Below, piece by piece: positions 15,444 through 22,322 of a stretch of DNA of 57,741 nt. The stretch is from NCBI GenBank assembly GCA_964625245.1, contig CAZVAN010000001.1, positions 1 through 57,741 of the forward strand, read 5' to 3'. Source of the stretch: CAZVAN01 sp964625245. Lineage in GTDB: Bacteria > Patescibacteriota > Saccharimonadia > Saccharimonadales > UBA10212. The notes beneath the pieces are model-generated. The model saw only the letters and a program-made list of their open reading frames with translations, was not told the origin of the DNA and searched no databases. A program made the position numbers and the translations under genes. How positions within the stretch are numbered: position 1 is the first letter of the stretch; each line of letters starts with the position of its first letter.

Positions 15444-16231
15444 TTCCTCTCGTGTTCACTTTGATCTAAAATACGATTCACTTCTTTATCAGCGATTTTA
15501 TTAAGTTCTCTGGGCACATGTACGAAAATTACTTTTTCAAACGAATTCGCCAAGGCATTAATCTCCTGATGCAGGGGCGCTAATTCCTGATTCTTTACCT
15601 TATAAAAACCATTCATCTGGTTGACTACTAGCTGACTGTCGGAAAATAAGGTCACCTTATCAATCCCGAGGTCGCGAGCCCGTTCCAAACCCTTCTTAAA
15701 CCCGTAGTATTCTGCCTGGTTATTAGTGGCCATCCCCATATAGTATCCGGACTTTTCTACAACAGTATCGTCCATATCACAGATTACATAAGCACAAGCT
15801 GAGTCACCTGGGTTACCGCGTGAACCTCCGTCAGTATATAGCTTCGCCTCTTCTAGGAGCATAGCTGGGGTCGGTGTGTCTCCAGATGATGGCAGAAAGC
15901 TAAAGTTAATAATCTTGACTGGGGTCTCAAGAGTTACTCTATCGCCGTAATACTGCTTATAGGTACCGAGCATTTCTTCTTTTGAATCGAAGTGCTCATG
16001 CCCAGTCATATCTTCGGGGGTGACATCGCTCAATCTTTTCTCGACTACTTCATTCACCTTACCCTGTCCGATTACTTTCCAACTCTCAGGTGTATTGGGA
16101 TCTACTTTATCGATTATTTTTATTTTGTCATCAACTGACAGGTCTTTGTCATCATACAGGCGCCAGGTGGAAGTTTTTAAACCCTGCAGGATCATCTGGG
16201 CGAAGTCGTGATTAAATTTTAGTGTTTTCAT
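15428..16231 (-). CDS. ASCH domain - ribonuclease HI fusion protein
   Basis: A 267-aa two-domain protein. Residues 1-~112 resemble an ASCH (PUA-like, RNA-binding) domain: MKTLKFNHDFAQMILQGLKTSTWRL, with a GQGKV strand. Residues ~128-255 are RNase HI with all four catalytic acids: Asp134 (YTDGGSRGNPG), Glu174 (NNQAEY), Asp198 (SDSQLV) and Asp248 (NKIADKEVN). It should cleave RNA in RNA:DNA hybrids; the ASCH part may target or sense RNA. The fusion is unusual. A TATAAG lies 10 nt before the ATG and an AGGG is close to it, so the leader is very short. Confidence 0.85.
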   Translation of the reverse strand: MKTLKFNHDFAQMILQGLKTSTWRLYDDKDLSVDDKIKIIDKVDPNTPESWKVIGQGKVNEVVEKRLSDVTPEDMTGHEHFDSKEEMLGTYKQYYGDRVTLETPVKIINFSFLPSSGDTPTPAMLLEEAKLYTDGGSRGNPGDSACAYVICDMDDTVVEKSGYYMGMATNNQAEYYGFKKGLERARDLGIDKVTLFSDSQLVVNQMNGFYKVKNQELAPLHQEINALANSFEKVIFVHVPRELNKIADKEVNRILDQSEHERKKKHF

Positions 16232-16292
16232 ATCCCTCTATCTTATAATACTTACCAGCTAATCCTTAAAGGAAAGGTTATCTCTTCGAGTC

Positions 16293-16368
16293 ACGGGGTG
16301 TGGCGCAGCTGGTAGCGCGTACGGCTGGGGGCCGTGAGGCCGCAGGTTCAAGTCCTGTCACCCCGACC
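16293..16368 (+). tRNA. tRNA-Pro (GGG)
   Basis: A cloverleaf with acceptor stem CGGGGTG/CACCCCG, T-arm GGTTCAAGTCC, anticodon GGG in loop TGGGGGC, discriminator A and an encoded CCA. It is followed 22 nt later by a strong terminator. Confidence 0.97.
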
Positions 16369-16390
16369 ACGTCAGAACTGATTTCGACCC

Positions 16391-16430
16391 CATATAAAAA
16401 GCCCGGGGTTTAATCCGGGCTTTTTATATG
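16391..16430. terminator. Bidirectional terminator between tRNA-Pro and the 140-nt RNA
   Basis: AAAAAGCCCGG/CCGGGCTTTTT with an 8-nt loop, flanked by ATAT on both sides. It works for tRNA-Pro on the plus strand and for the minus-strand small RNA that ends here. Confidence 0.9.
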
Positions 16431-16569
16431 GTCGGTGTCGAGCACTTAAATTTACCTCTGCAAGTTTTATGCAAAGTGGGTGCCCTCACAGCCGGACCAC
16501 GGTCCGAACTGCATAGTTGAGCTCCCTTATAAATTTTATTGAGAAAATTTAAACGTGCACTAACCGACC
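16430..16569 (-). ncRNA. Self-closing ~140-nt structured RNA, possibly 6S-like
   Basis: On the minus strand, TATAAT (16581-16576) places +1 at 16569, exactly the first G of GGTCGGT, which pairs with ACCGACC at the 3' end (16436-16430). Further in, GCAC/GTGC and TTAAATTT/AAATTTAA continue a long closing stem. A large asymmetric bubble follows, then an apical part closed by ATGCA/TGCAT with two hairpins (CGGACC..GGTCCG; GTGAG..CCCAC). The RNA ends at a strong terminator. A long rod with a central bubble is the 6S RNA plan, but the RNA is short and I cannot match 6S sequence motifs. SRP RNA and tmRNA motifs are absent. Confidence 0.65.
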
Positions 16570-16587
16570 ACTATCATTATACACCCG

Positions 16588-17220
16588 TTAAAAAACATTA
16601 GCGCCAAGCAGAGTGTTACTGAGACTATTAATAATGCTTGAGATAGGAACTGATAATACTGTAAAAACAATGAGCATGAAAATTATCAGGCCGTTAACCC
16701 CCATTCTCTCAATCGACTCCATGAATTCTTGAAGGGGTTTGGGTGCAAAGGCGTAAAGAAGCCTGGAGCCGTCAAGAGGAGGCCACGGTATACTGTTAAA
16801 AACAAAGAAGCCAACGTTCACTGCCACACCATAAGCGAATATTTTGAACACTGTCTCCGAAGTGACCTGGGTATGTCTGAATATGGTAGCTACAATTACT
16901 GCAAGTAACAGATTAGTTAAGGGGCCTATCATGCCAACAATCGCGCCCCCAAACTCGCCAAACCTAAGGCGGGCAAAGTTCACCTGGACTGGCTTGGCAG
17001 CCCCAAATGGTACCCCTAGAGTAAGAATTGCCAGTAGGGGCAACGCCACTGTGAAAAAAGGATCAATATGGCGCAGGGGGTTAAGAGTTATTCGCCCTTG
17101 GTGATAGGCTGTATCATCGCCTAACCAATGGCTAGCATAGGCATGCATCATCTCATGGATAGACATTGAAATTAGGACAATTGGCAGCACAATCAGAACT
17201 TTAGACAGCGTGTCACTCAT
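16588..17220 (-). CDS. M50-family membrane metalloprotease (site-2 protease type)
   Basis: A 210-aa polytopic membrane protein. The zinc motif HEMMH (His22, Glu23, His26) lies in the first helix, and NSIPWPPLDG (about residues 142-151) supplies the second conserved metal-ligand motif, so it is likely active. No PDZ domain is present; this is the minimal S2P form common in reduced genomes. It would cleave substrates within the membrane. TATACT (17234-17229) sits 8 nt before the ATG, predicting a leaderless mRNA. The promoter of the 140-nt RNA lies just before and partly in its 3' end. Confidence 0.9.
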   Translation of the reverse strand: MSDTLSKVLIVLPIVLISMSIHEMMHAYASHWLGDDTAYHQGRITLNPLRHIDPFFTVALPLLAILTLGVPFGAAKPVQVNFARLRFGEFGGAIVGMIGPLTNLLLAVIVATIFRHTQVTSETVFKIFAYGVAVNVGFFVFNSIPWPPLDGSRLLYAFAPKPLQEFMESIERMGVNGLIIFMLIVFTVLSVPISSIINSLSNTLLGANVF

Positions 17221-17252
17221 TGTACTTAAGTATAGCAGGCACGGCTAAGGTG

Positions 17253-17281
17253 TTGACTTTATGCCCCTACCGAAGTAAAGT
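17253..17281 (+). promoter_or_regulatory. rpmB promoter
   Basis: TTGACT (17253-17258), a 17-nt spacer and TAAAGT (17276-17281). GGAG lies between the -10 and the ATG, 9 nt before the start of L28. Confidence 0.6.
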
Positions 17282-17294
17282 GGAGCGTTGAACT

Positions 17295-17483
17295 ATGCAA
17301 AGATTAGAGTTTGATAAAAAAGGCAAGCAGTACGGTAATAACGTCAGCTTCTCCCAGCGCCATACAAAGAAGGTATGGAAGCCTAATTTGCAGACCAAAA
17401 CTTTAACAGTAGATGGTAAAAAGTTAAAGGTCAAAGTCAGTACCTCTGCTATCCGTTCCATGAAGAAAAAAGGCCTTCTCTAA
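17295..17483 (+). CDS. rpmB: 50S ribosomal protein L28
   Basis: A 62-aa basic protein with the L28 core GNNVSFSQRHTKKVWKPNLQ and the C-terminal VSTSAIRSMKKKG. The N-terminus (MQRLEFDKKGKQY) is the form I associate with Saccharibacteria, and the zinc-type cysteines of some L28 proteins are absent. It is a single-gene unit between two minus-strand genes. Confidence 0.93.
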   Translation: MQRLEFDKKGKQYGNNVSFSQRHTKKVWKPNLQTKTLTVDGKKLKVKVSTSAIRSMKKKGLL

Positions 17484-17487
17484 AGCT

Positions 17488-18114
17488 CTACTGTCGTTCT
17501 ACAACCACAAGCTGAGTGGCATCAGTTAGCTCGCTCGATTTTAGCTTCAACTTGGCAACAGTCTCGGTGGGCTCCATGGCAAGACCCTTCAGAGCATCGG
17601 CTAGCTCAGCTTGCGGCACCTCGTATTTAATAGACTTATCCGCATAATGAGTTGGAATAATCAACTTAGGTTCCAGTTTCTTAATTATTTGAAGTGCCCC
17701 CACCCCATCGAGTGTATAGCCGTTGCCACCTACAGGAACTATTACGACATCTACATGACCAATTTGCTCTACCTGATCATCGCTGAGATCTGGGAAAATA
17801 TGACCCACAATAGCAACCCGGAGGTCTTCGGCCTCAATTGTATAAACAATGGCCGCATTATTACCTTCTTCGTCTATATGAGCCCTGGCTGCCACTCCAT
17901 GAACAATAACCCCTGCAACCTCATATTCGCCGGGAGATTCAGCACCGAAACGGGCAATCTTGTCCCGAGATAGATTTTTGGAGGTATGAAGGCTTATATC
18001 TGTTGGCTTCGTGATACTCTTAAGACCCAGCTTATCTAAGTTATCATCTATTACTATAGATGCCTTCTTGGTGGTAATCCGCACACAATTAGCTCCGTAG
18101 TATTGTAGTTCCAC
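17488..18114 (-). CDS. Degenerate metallo-beta-lactamase-fold protein
   Basis: A 208-aa protein with an MBL-like beta/alpha pattern (GANCVRITTKKASIVIDDNL; ESPGEYEVAGVIVHGV; VDVVIVPVGG; LIIPTHY). The canonical HxHxDH zinc motif is missing: the equivalent stretch reads DISLHTSKNLSRD. It is therefore probably not a standard MBL hydrolase, or it uses other ligands. A GTG start follows AAGGGG. It is likely co-transcribed with the HTH gene just upstream (21 nt apart). Confidence 0.75.
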   Translation of the reverse strand: MELQYYGANCVRITTKKASIVIDDNLDKLGLKSITKPTDISLHTSKNLSRDKIARFGAESPGEYEVAGVIVHGVAARAHIDEEGNNAAIVYTIEAEDLRVAIVGHIFPDLSDDQVEQIGHVDVVIVPVGGNGYTLDGVGALQIIKKLEPKLIIPTHYADKSIKYEVPQAELADALKGLAMEPTETVAKLKLKSSELTDATQLVVVERQ

Positions 18115-18135
18115 TATAAAATTCCCCTTTGAGAT

Positions 18136-18753
18136 TTAGCTCGGTATTGCCTGGTTATTAATTATAATCTGTTTTTTGGACGCCATAACGTTATTAATAA
18201 AGCGGTCATTTATCTGGATTCTATACTGATAGCTAGTCAGAGGCATGGAGGTGTAGCGAAGTTCCTTGTTCTCTTCTTTTTCAAGATCGGCTATAAACTT
18301 AGCCAGTTTGGCCTGGTTTACATCGCCGACAATCAGTACATCAACGCCACCTGTTTCATCGCGCGTGAACTGTCCAGTTAAAAAGGCAATTTCTACCCTG
18401 CCCAATGCCCGTACCGGCCGCGCCAGTGGATGTTCGGCCACAAGCTCCGGCTCGGTTTCTTGATCCTGGTTTTTGGCTTTCTTAGCTCTCTTTTCAGCCC
18501 TAGGACCAAAAACCATCGAGAGCGGCTTATAGTGCTCGTAGTCTTGGTTAACCTCGTAGTACAACCTGTTGTTATTGCTCTCGGACGTAATGATACCAAT
18601 GCTCAGTAAATTAGCCAGTTCACGGCGAACCGAATTAATCTGTTCCTCTACCTTACGAGTAATTTCACGTACGTAAAACGCGCGGTTAGGATTACTGTAA
18701 AACAGCTGCAGTAGCTTTACCCTGGTTTTTGACCCAAATAGTTGCTCAAACAT
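18136..18753 (-). CDS. Winged-helix regulator with nucleotidyltransferase-like C-domain
   Basis: A 205-aa protein. Residues 1-70 are a winged helix-turn-helix (VKLLQLFYSNPNRAFYVREITRKVEEQINSVRRELANLLSIGII). A lysine-rich linker follows, then a domain with GRVEIAFLTGQF and GVDVLIVGDV, resembling the minimal nucleotidyltransferase fold seen in archaeal/CPR regulators. The classic GSxxxxDxD catalytic pattern is not clear. Such proteins are annotated as transcriptional regulators; its target is unknown. AGAGGTGA precedes the ATG. Confidence 0.7.
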   Translation of the reverse strand: MFEQLFGSKTRVKLLQLFYSNPNRAFYVREITRKVEEQINSVRRELANLLSIGIITSESNNNRLYYEVNQDYEHYKPLSMVFGPRAEKRAKKAKNQDQETEPELVAEHPLARPVRALGRVEIAFLTGQFTRDETGGVDVLIVGDVNQAKLAKFIADLEKEENKELRYTSMPLTSYQYRIQINDRFINNVMASKKQIIINNQAIPS

Positions 18754-18811
18754 TACTCACCTCTTAACGTTCTCAACTCTATTGTAACAAATTTGTTCGG
18801 AGAGAGCTGTA

Positions 18812-19690
18812 CTATTTATTTAACGCTTTACTAACAGAGGTGAAAGCTTCTTCCCCGTTTACATACCAATGAATAAATTTATTCCTTTTAAACCAGGTCT
18901 TCTGTCGCCTGGCATACTGCCAATCGGCTTTTTTAAACAACTCGACGGCCTCTTCTACGGTGAGCTCTCCCTTAATCAATCGGCTGGAAAACGTATAGAC
19001 AATTCCACCTGTTCGTTTAAGTTTTTTTTCACCGTACTTTTTGAGCAAACTTTTAGTTTCGGGTATGATTCTTAGCTCAAACATCTCTTCAGCCCTCAAG
19101 TTAATTCTCTGTCTAAGAACGTCGTCTGGCGGCATAAGACCAACCAGCACTGTGCCACGTGCTAACTCTGACTGTCTGGAGCCTAATCTACCATTACGCC
19201 CCAATACATTCACTAGATGGCGCTTATTAAACTGGTTTTCGGGCAATGGCCAGTCCCTTAGCTGGATCTCTTTTTGCAACTTATTAATTGACCAAGTTGA
19301 ATAGATAAAACGCTTTAGTCTATTTGCCCCGACAAAAGAGAAGTTAAACAACACACTGTCTATATACAGACCCGTTCCGCCAACTAGTACTGGCAATTTT
19401 CCTCTACTCTGGATTTCGGCTATTTTAGCTACGGCGTAGTCTTTGAACTTGGCAGCGCTAAAATTCTGACCCGGCTCAATTAAATCTATTCCCCAGTGTG
19501 GGACTAATATTTGCTCTTCTGAACTTGGTTTTGCTGTGCCAATGTCCATACCCTTATAGATAGTCCTGGAGTCGGCGGCGATAATTTCACCGTCAAAGTT
19601 CTGAGCTATTTTAAGTGCCAACCCTGATTTCCCGCTGGCTGTTGGGCCAACTATAACAAGGAGCTTTGGTTTTTCAGGGGTGGATGCCAC
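18812..19690 (-). CDS. miaA: tRNA dimethylallyltransferase
   Basis: A 292-aa enzyme that puts a dimethylallyl group on A37 of tRNAs reading UNN codons. The P-loop GPTASGKS (15-22), DSRTIYKGMDIGTAKP and the GGTGLYIDSVL motif are intact, and the C-terminal YARRQKTWFKRN matches the family. Its start overlaps the ATL gene by 40 nt. It is the last gene of the thrS-HAD-ATL-miaA operon. Confidence 0.95.
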   Translation of the reverse strand: MASTPEKPKLLVIVGPTASGKSGLALKIAQNFDGEIIAADSRTIYKGMDIGTAKPSSEEQILVPHWGIDLIEPGQNFSAAKFKDYAVAKIAEIQSRGKLPVLVGGTGLYIDSVLFNFSFVGANRLKRFIYSTWSINKLQKEIQLRDWPLPENQFNKRHLVNVLGRNGRLGSRQSELARGTVLVGLMPPDDVLRQRINLRAEEMFELRIIPETKSLLKKYGEKKLKRTGGIVYTFSSRLIKGELTVEEAVELFKKADWQYARRQKTWFKRNKFIHWYVNGEEAFTSVSKALNK

Positions 19691-19992
19691 AATAGCTCAT
19701 TAATCCTAATCTTATATTCATCATCTACACAAATCCCTTCGGCTTCTAAATCTCTCTTGTGCCCCTCAAAGCCCCCGGGGTAGCCCCTGGCCAGACCGCC
19801 ACTTTTATTGACCACTCTCTGCCAAGGTAAATCAGACGGACCAGTATGGGCAATCTGACCAACTTCCCAAGCCGCCCAAGCCGCTCCTGCCATAGCTGCG
19901 ACTTGGCCATAGGTCATTACTTTGCCTTTTGGTATCTGGGACACAATCTCGTAGACGCTATTCTTAAATTCCGAATCAACTCTGCTCATCAA
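19651..19992 (-). CDS. Alkyltransferase-like protein (ATL, MGMT family without the reactive cysteine)
   Basis: A 113-aa protein matching the C-terminal domain of O6-methylguanine-DNA methyltransferase (VYEIVSQIPKGKVMTYGQVA). The active-site PCHRV motif is PWQRV, with Trp57 in place of the alkyl-accepting Cys. Such ATL proteins bind O6-alkylguanine without removing the alkyl group and flag it for nucleotide excision repair. It overlaps both neighbours, the HAD gene by 17 nt and miaA by 40 nt. Confidence 0.9.
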   Translation of the reverse strand: MMSRVDSEFKNSVYEIVSQIPKGKVMTYGQVAAMAGAAWAAWEVGQIAHTGPSDLPWQRVVNKSGGLARGYPGGFEGHKRDLEAEGICVDDEYKIRINELLWHPPLKNQSSLL

Positions 19993-20617
19993 AATACTCC
20001 AAAACTTCTTGCCAATTCTTAGCTCTAGTCATATTTGGAAGAAGTTTGGTCTCGCGGTTCCAGCTATAATCACCAAATAAAACCGTTTTAATACCTACCT
20101 CTGCTGCAGCGATACAGTGTTTGGGTTGGTCATCTATAAGATAGTCTGCGCCTATTTGGCGTAGCACCTCTGTTTTGGTAGCTTGAATTCTTTCTTTAGT
20201 CACTTCATCCCAGATCTTTGCGTAATGTATTTCGCTAAACAGATCGCCAAAGTGATTATTAATCCAGGCTTTTGTGTCACTTTGAAAGCGTGTACGCCTT
20301 GCTGTAGCTATTACTAATTTGTAGGTTTGGGATAGCTCGGTAAGGACTTCCAGGGCGTCTTTATGGCTCTTTACCAGATGGTTGGAGTGCTCTATGTATT
20401 CAATAGCCAATCTGTCTGCCTCTTCTTCATTATCGATTTTCCATACCTTGGCCCAGTGTTCGTCGTAATCCTCTACTGTCAGCTTGGTGCCCCACTTTTT
20501 ATTCGTATAGCGAATAAACTCATCGGCTGAAAGACCCAAAACATCATCTATGTCAACGGCTATGGTGGGTTTATTTGCGGGTTTTGGCATCTTGTGATAG
20601 CTTTTCCAGGAATTCAT
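19976..20617 (-). CDS. HAD-superfamily phosphatase (5'-nucleotidase-like)
   Basis: A 213-aa protein with the HAD nucleophile motif AVDIDDVLG (DxD), motif II TARR, a conserved Lys and motif III DYLIDDQPKH. The layout resembles the NT5C/deoxyribonucleotidase-type HAD family with its helical cap (residues ~30-85). It probably dephosphorylates a nucleotide, substrate unknown. Another Met (MPKPANKP, 20590) gives a smaller overlap with thrS (20 rather than 47 nt) and may be the true start. Confidence 0.8.
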   Translation of the reverse strand: MNSWKSYHKMPKPANKPTIAVDIDDVLGLSADEFIRYTNKKWGTKLTVEDYDEHWAKVWKIDNEEEADRLAIEYIEHSNHLVKSHKDALEVLTELSQTYKLVIATARRTRFQSDTKAWINNHFGDLFSEIHYAKIWDEVTKERIQATKTEVLRQIGADYLIDDQPKHCIAAAEVGIKTVLFGDYSWNRETKLLPNMTRAKNWQEVLEYFDEQS

Positions 20618-21818
20618 CCACCGTAAAAGATTCTTTTTCCAGCTTCAAGTCACTCCGAACTCGAGGCGACACCTGGCCGGATTCCACCTCTTTGCCACCA
20701 ACCACTACTGTATAAGGTACCTTCATAACCTCGGCCTCACGAATTTTCTTGCCAACCGATTCATTGGCATTATCCAGCTCTACTCTCAGACCTAACTCCT
20801 TGGCTTTATCCAGTATTTCCCAACATTTATGTATTACTCCCTTGTCGTCGTTCAAAGATATCACTCGCAGCTGTTCAGGCGCCAGCCAGACCGGGAAGTT
20901 GCCGCCAACATGTTCTATATAAACTGCTAAGAAGCGCTCGATTGACCCCATGATCGCGCAGTGGATCATCACTGGTCGCTCCGTTTTACCTTTTTCGTCA
21001 ATATAACCTAGATCAAGGCCTTCAGGTTGAGCGAAGTCGAGCTGAATTGTGGCCACTTGCCACTCCCGGCCAAGAGAGTCTTTTGCAATAAAATCGAGTT
21101 TAGGACCATAGAATGCCGCCTCGCCAGCTCCGTCGTCTCTGTGGTCTATGCTAGTTATCTTCTTGAGGACTTCACCTAATTGACTCTCGGCATAATCCCA
21201 TTGCTTGGCTTTGCCAGCGTAAGCATCAAGATTGCCCTGATCCCGCATAGATAAGCGAACAGATAGGGGCAGGTTCACAACATCGTAAAAGCGACTCACG
21301 ATATCCCAAATCTTTAGTACCTCACCCTGAATTTGGTCCTCACGGCAAAAAACATGGGCGTCATCCTGAGTGAAAGCTCTTGGCCTAAGGATGCCGTTGA
21401 GTTCTCCAGTTTGCTCATCCCTGTAGTCCATGGTTGTTTCTCTATAGCGTATGGGCAATTCTTTGTAGCTACGGGGGCGACTGGCGTAGATTTGAGTATG
21501 GTGGGGACAATTCATTGGTTTTAGAGCAAACTCGTGTTTCTCGCGACTTGTAATCTTAAAGAGTTCATCGCTGAATTTTTTCCAGTGTCCACTCCGTTCG
21601 TATAAGTCTCGTTTTGTGATATGTGGTGTGGTTATGGCTTGAAAACCATGCTCGTCTCGCATTTCCTGGACAAAACGATCAAGTTCATTACGTAGTACCG
21701 TGCCTCGAGGTGTCCACAGGGGCAGACCTGGGCCAACTAAATCTGAAAAGACAAATAGATCGAGCTCTCTACCAAGCTTCTTGTGGTCATTTTCTTCTAG
21801 CTTCTGTGGTTTATCCAT
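20571..21818 (-). CDS. thrS: Threonyl-tRNA synthetase lacking TGS and editing domains
   Basis: A 415-aa class II synthetase, against ~640 in most bacteria. The protein starts directly at the catalytic domain (KKLGRELDLFVFSD) with motif 2 (RYRETTMDYRDE), motif 3 and zinc ligands Cys104, His155 and His286, and ends with the anticodon-binding domain. The N-terminal TGS and N2 editing domains that clear mis-charged Ser-tRNA-Thr are absent. TATGAT lies 10 nt before the ATG (short leader), and a 13-nt palindrome (CATAAC-A-GTTATG, 21829-21841) overlaps it. First gene of a four-gene operon. Confidence 0.96.
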   Translation of the reverse strand: MDKPQKLEENDHKKLGRELDLFVFSDLVGPGLPLWTPRGTVLRNELDRFVQEMRDEHGFQAITTPHITKRDLYERSGHWKKFSDELFKITSREKHEFALKPMNCPHHTQIYASRPRSYKELPIRYRETTMDYRDEQTGELNGILRPRAFTQDDAHVFCREDQIQGEVLKIWDIVSRFYDVVNLPLSVRLSMRDQGNLDAYAGKAKQWDYAESQLGEVLKKITSIDHRDDGAGEAAFYGPKLDFIAKDSLGREWQVATIQLDFAQPEGLDLGYIDEKGKTERPVMIHCAIMGSIERFLAVYIEHVGGNFPVWLAPEQLRVISLNDDKGVIHKCWEILDKAKELGLRVELDNANESVGKKIREAEVMKVPYTVVVGGKEVESGQVSPRVRSDLKLEKESFTVDEFLEKLSQDAKTRK

Positions 21819-21862
21819 CTTGATTTACATCATAACAGTTATGACGGGCGCTCAAAAGTCCC

Positions 21863-21913
21863 TAAAACTGAAAAACCGGCTTAAGCAGTCTCGCAACTTG
21901 CTCAAACCGGTTT
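21863..21913 (-). terminator. Terminator-like hairpin upstream of thrS
   Basis: On the minus strand a stem of about 13 pairs (AAACCGG..CCGGTTT with extension, arms 21913-21899 and 21887-21873) is followed by TTTTTCAGTTTT. It lies ~55 nt before the thrS start. Either it stops read-through from upstream, since thrS has its own -10 downstream of it, or it is an attenuator of a longer thrS transcript. No T-box consensus is present. The remainder of 21914-22070 is AT-rich with one perfect DnaA box (22000-22008). Confidence 0.6.
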
Positions 21914-22082
21914 ATATAGCCGTTAACACATCGGCAAAACTCAACCTACGTAGGAGTATATATATACTAGCCGGAAAATGCTAGTACTTTTTTGGTCTCT
22001 TATCCACAGTTTTAGTTTTTGGATTTTTATATCATATATGAGTATTTATTAGATACCATATTTGAGATAGTATAATTAGTCT

Positions 22083-22207
22083 TGGTCTTAAGACTTTTCA
22101 AAATTCCGCAGTGCAGTATTTTGAAAAGTCTAGAGGGGCAACCTAGCCGAGGCTGCAAGTGATTTCTGAATAAGAAATTACGAAGGCCGACGCCTGGGTT
22201 GCGACGA
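22083..22207 (+). ncRNA. tRNA-leader structured RNA, copy 1 (before tRNA-Val)
   Basis: TATAAT (22071-22076) predicts a start at 22083, so this RNA is the 5' part of the tRNA-Val transcript. Four helices are seen. H1 is 14 bp (22091-22104/22118-22131) with 13-nt loop TCCGCAGTGCAGT. H2 is GCAACC/GGTTGC (22138-22143/22197-22202). H3 is GGCT/GGCC (22151-22154/22185-22188). H4 is a 9-bp hairpin GTGATTTCT/AGAAATTAC, one G-T pair. GACGC follows H3 and GACGA ends the element exactly at the first tRNA base. A second copy (28859-28982) keeps the architecture with different stem sequences. Not a T-box. Function unknown; perhaps tRNA processing or regulation. Confidence 0.75.
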
Positions 22208-22284
22208 GGGCACATAGCTCAGCTGGCTAGAGCGCCACATTGACGTTGTGGATGTCGGGGGTTCAAATCCCTCTGTGCCCACCA
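22208..22284 (+). tRNA. tRNA-Val (GAC)
   Basis: Acceptor stem GGGCACA/TGTGCCC, D-loop AGCTGGCT, anticodon GAC in loop TTGACGT, T-arm GGTTCAAATCC, discriminator A and encoded CCA. Its 5' end abuts the structured leader RNA with no spacer. Confidence 0.97.
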
Positions 22285-22317
22285 TATAAAAAACCTACTT
22301 TGTAGGTTTTTTATATG
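22284..22317. terminator. Bidirectional terminator between tRNA-Val and tgt
   Basis: AAAAAACCTAC/GTAGGTTTTTT with a 3-nt loop, symmetric, placed directly after the tRNA CCA and 6 nt from the tgt stop codon. It serves both converging genes. Confidence 0.9.
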
Positions 22318-22322
22318 GCAGC

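Noticed and set aside
16430..16569. SRP (4.5S) RNA, 5S rRNA or tmRNA as identity of the 140-nt RNA
   Set aside because: No SRP apical motif, no 5S conserved CCGAACTC segment and no tRNA-like acceptor or tag frame.
22000..22008. Perfect DnaA box TTATCCACA in an AT-rich gap, as a possible replication origin
   Set aside because: Only one box is present, with no cluster, no dnaA/dnaN nearby and no visible 13-mer array. A second near-match (TTATGCACA, 11943-11951) is isolated too.
22083..22207. T-box riboswitch before a tRNA
   Set aside because: The T-box consensus, specifier loop and antiterminator are absent, and T-boxes regulate protein genes rather than tRNA genes.
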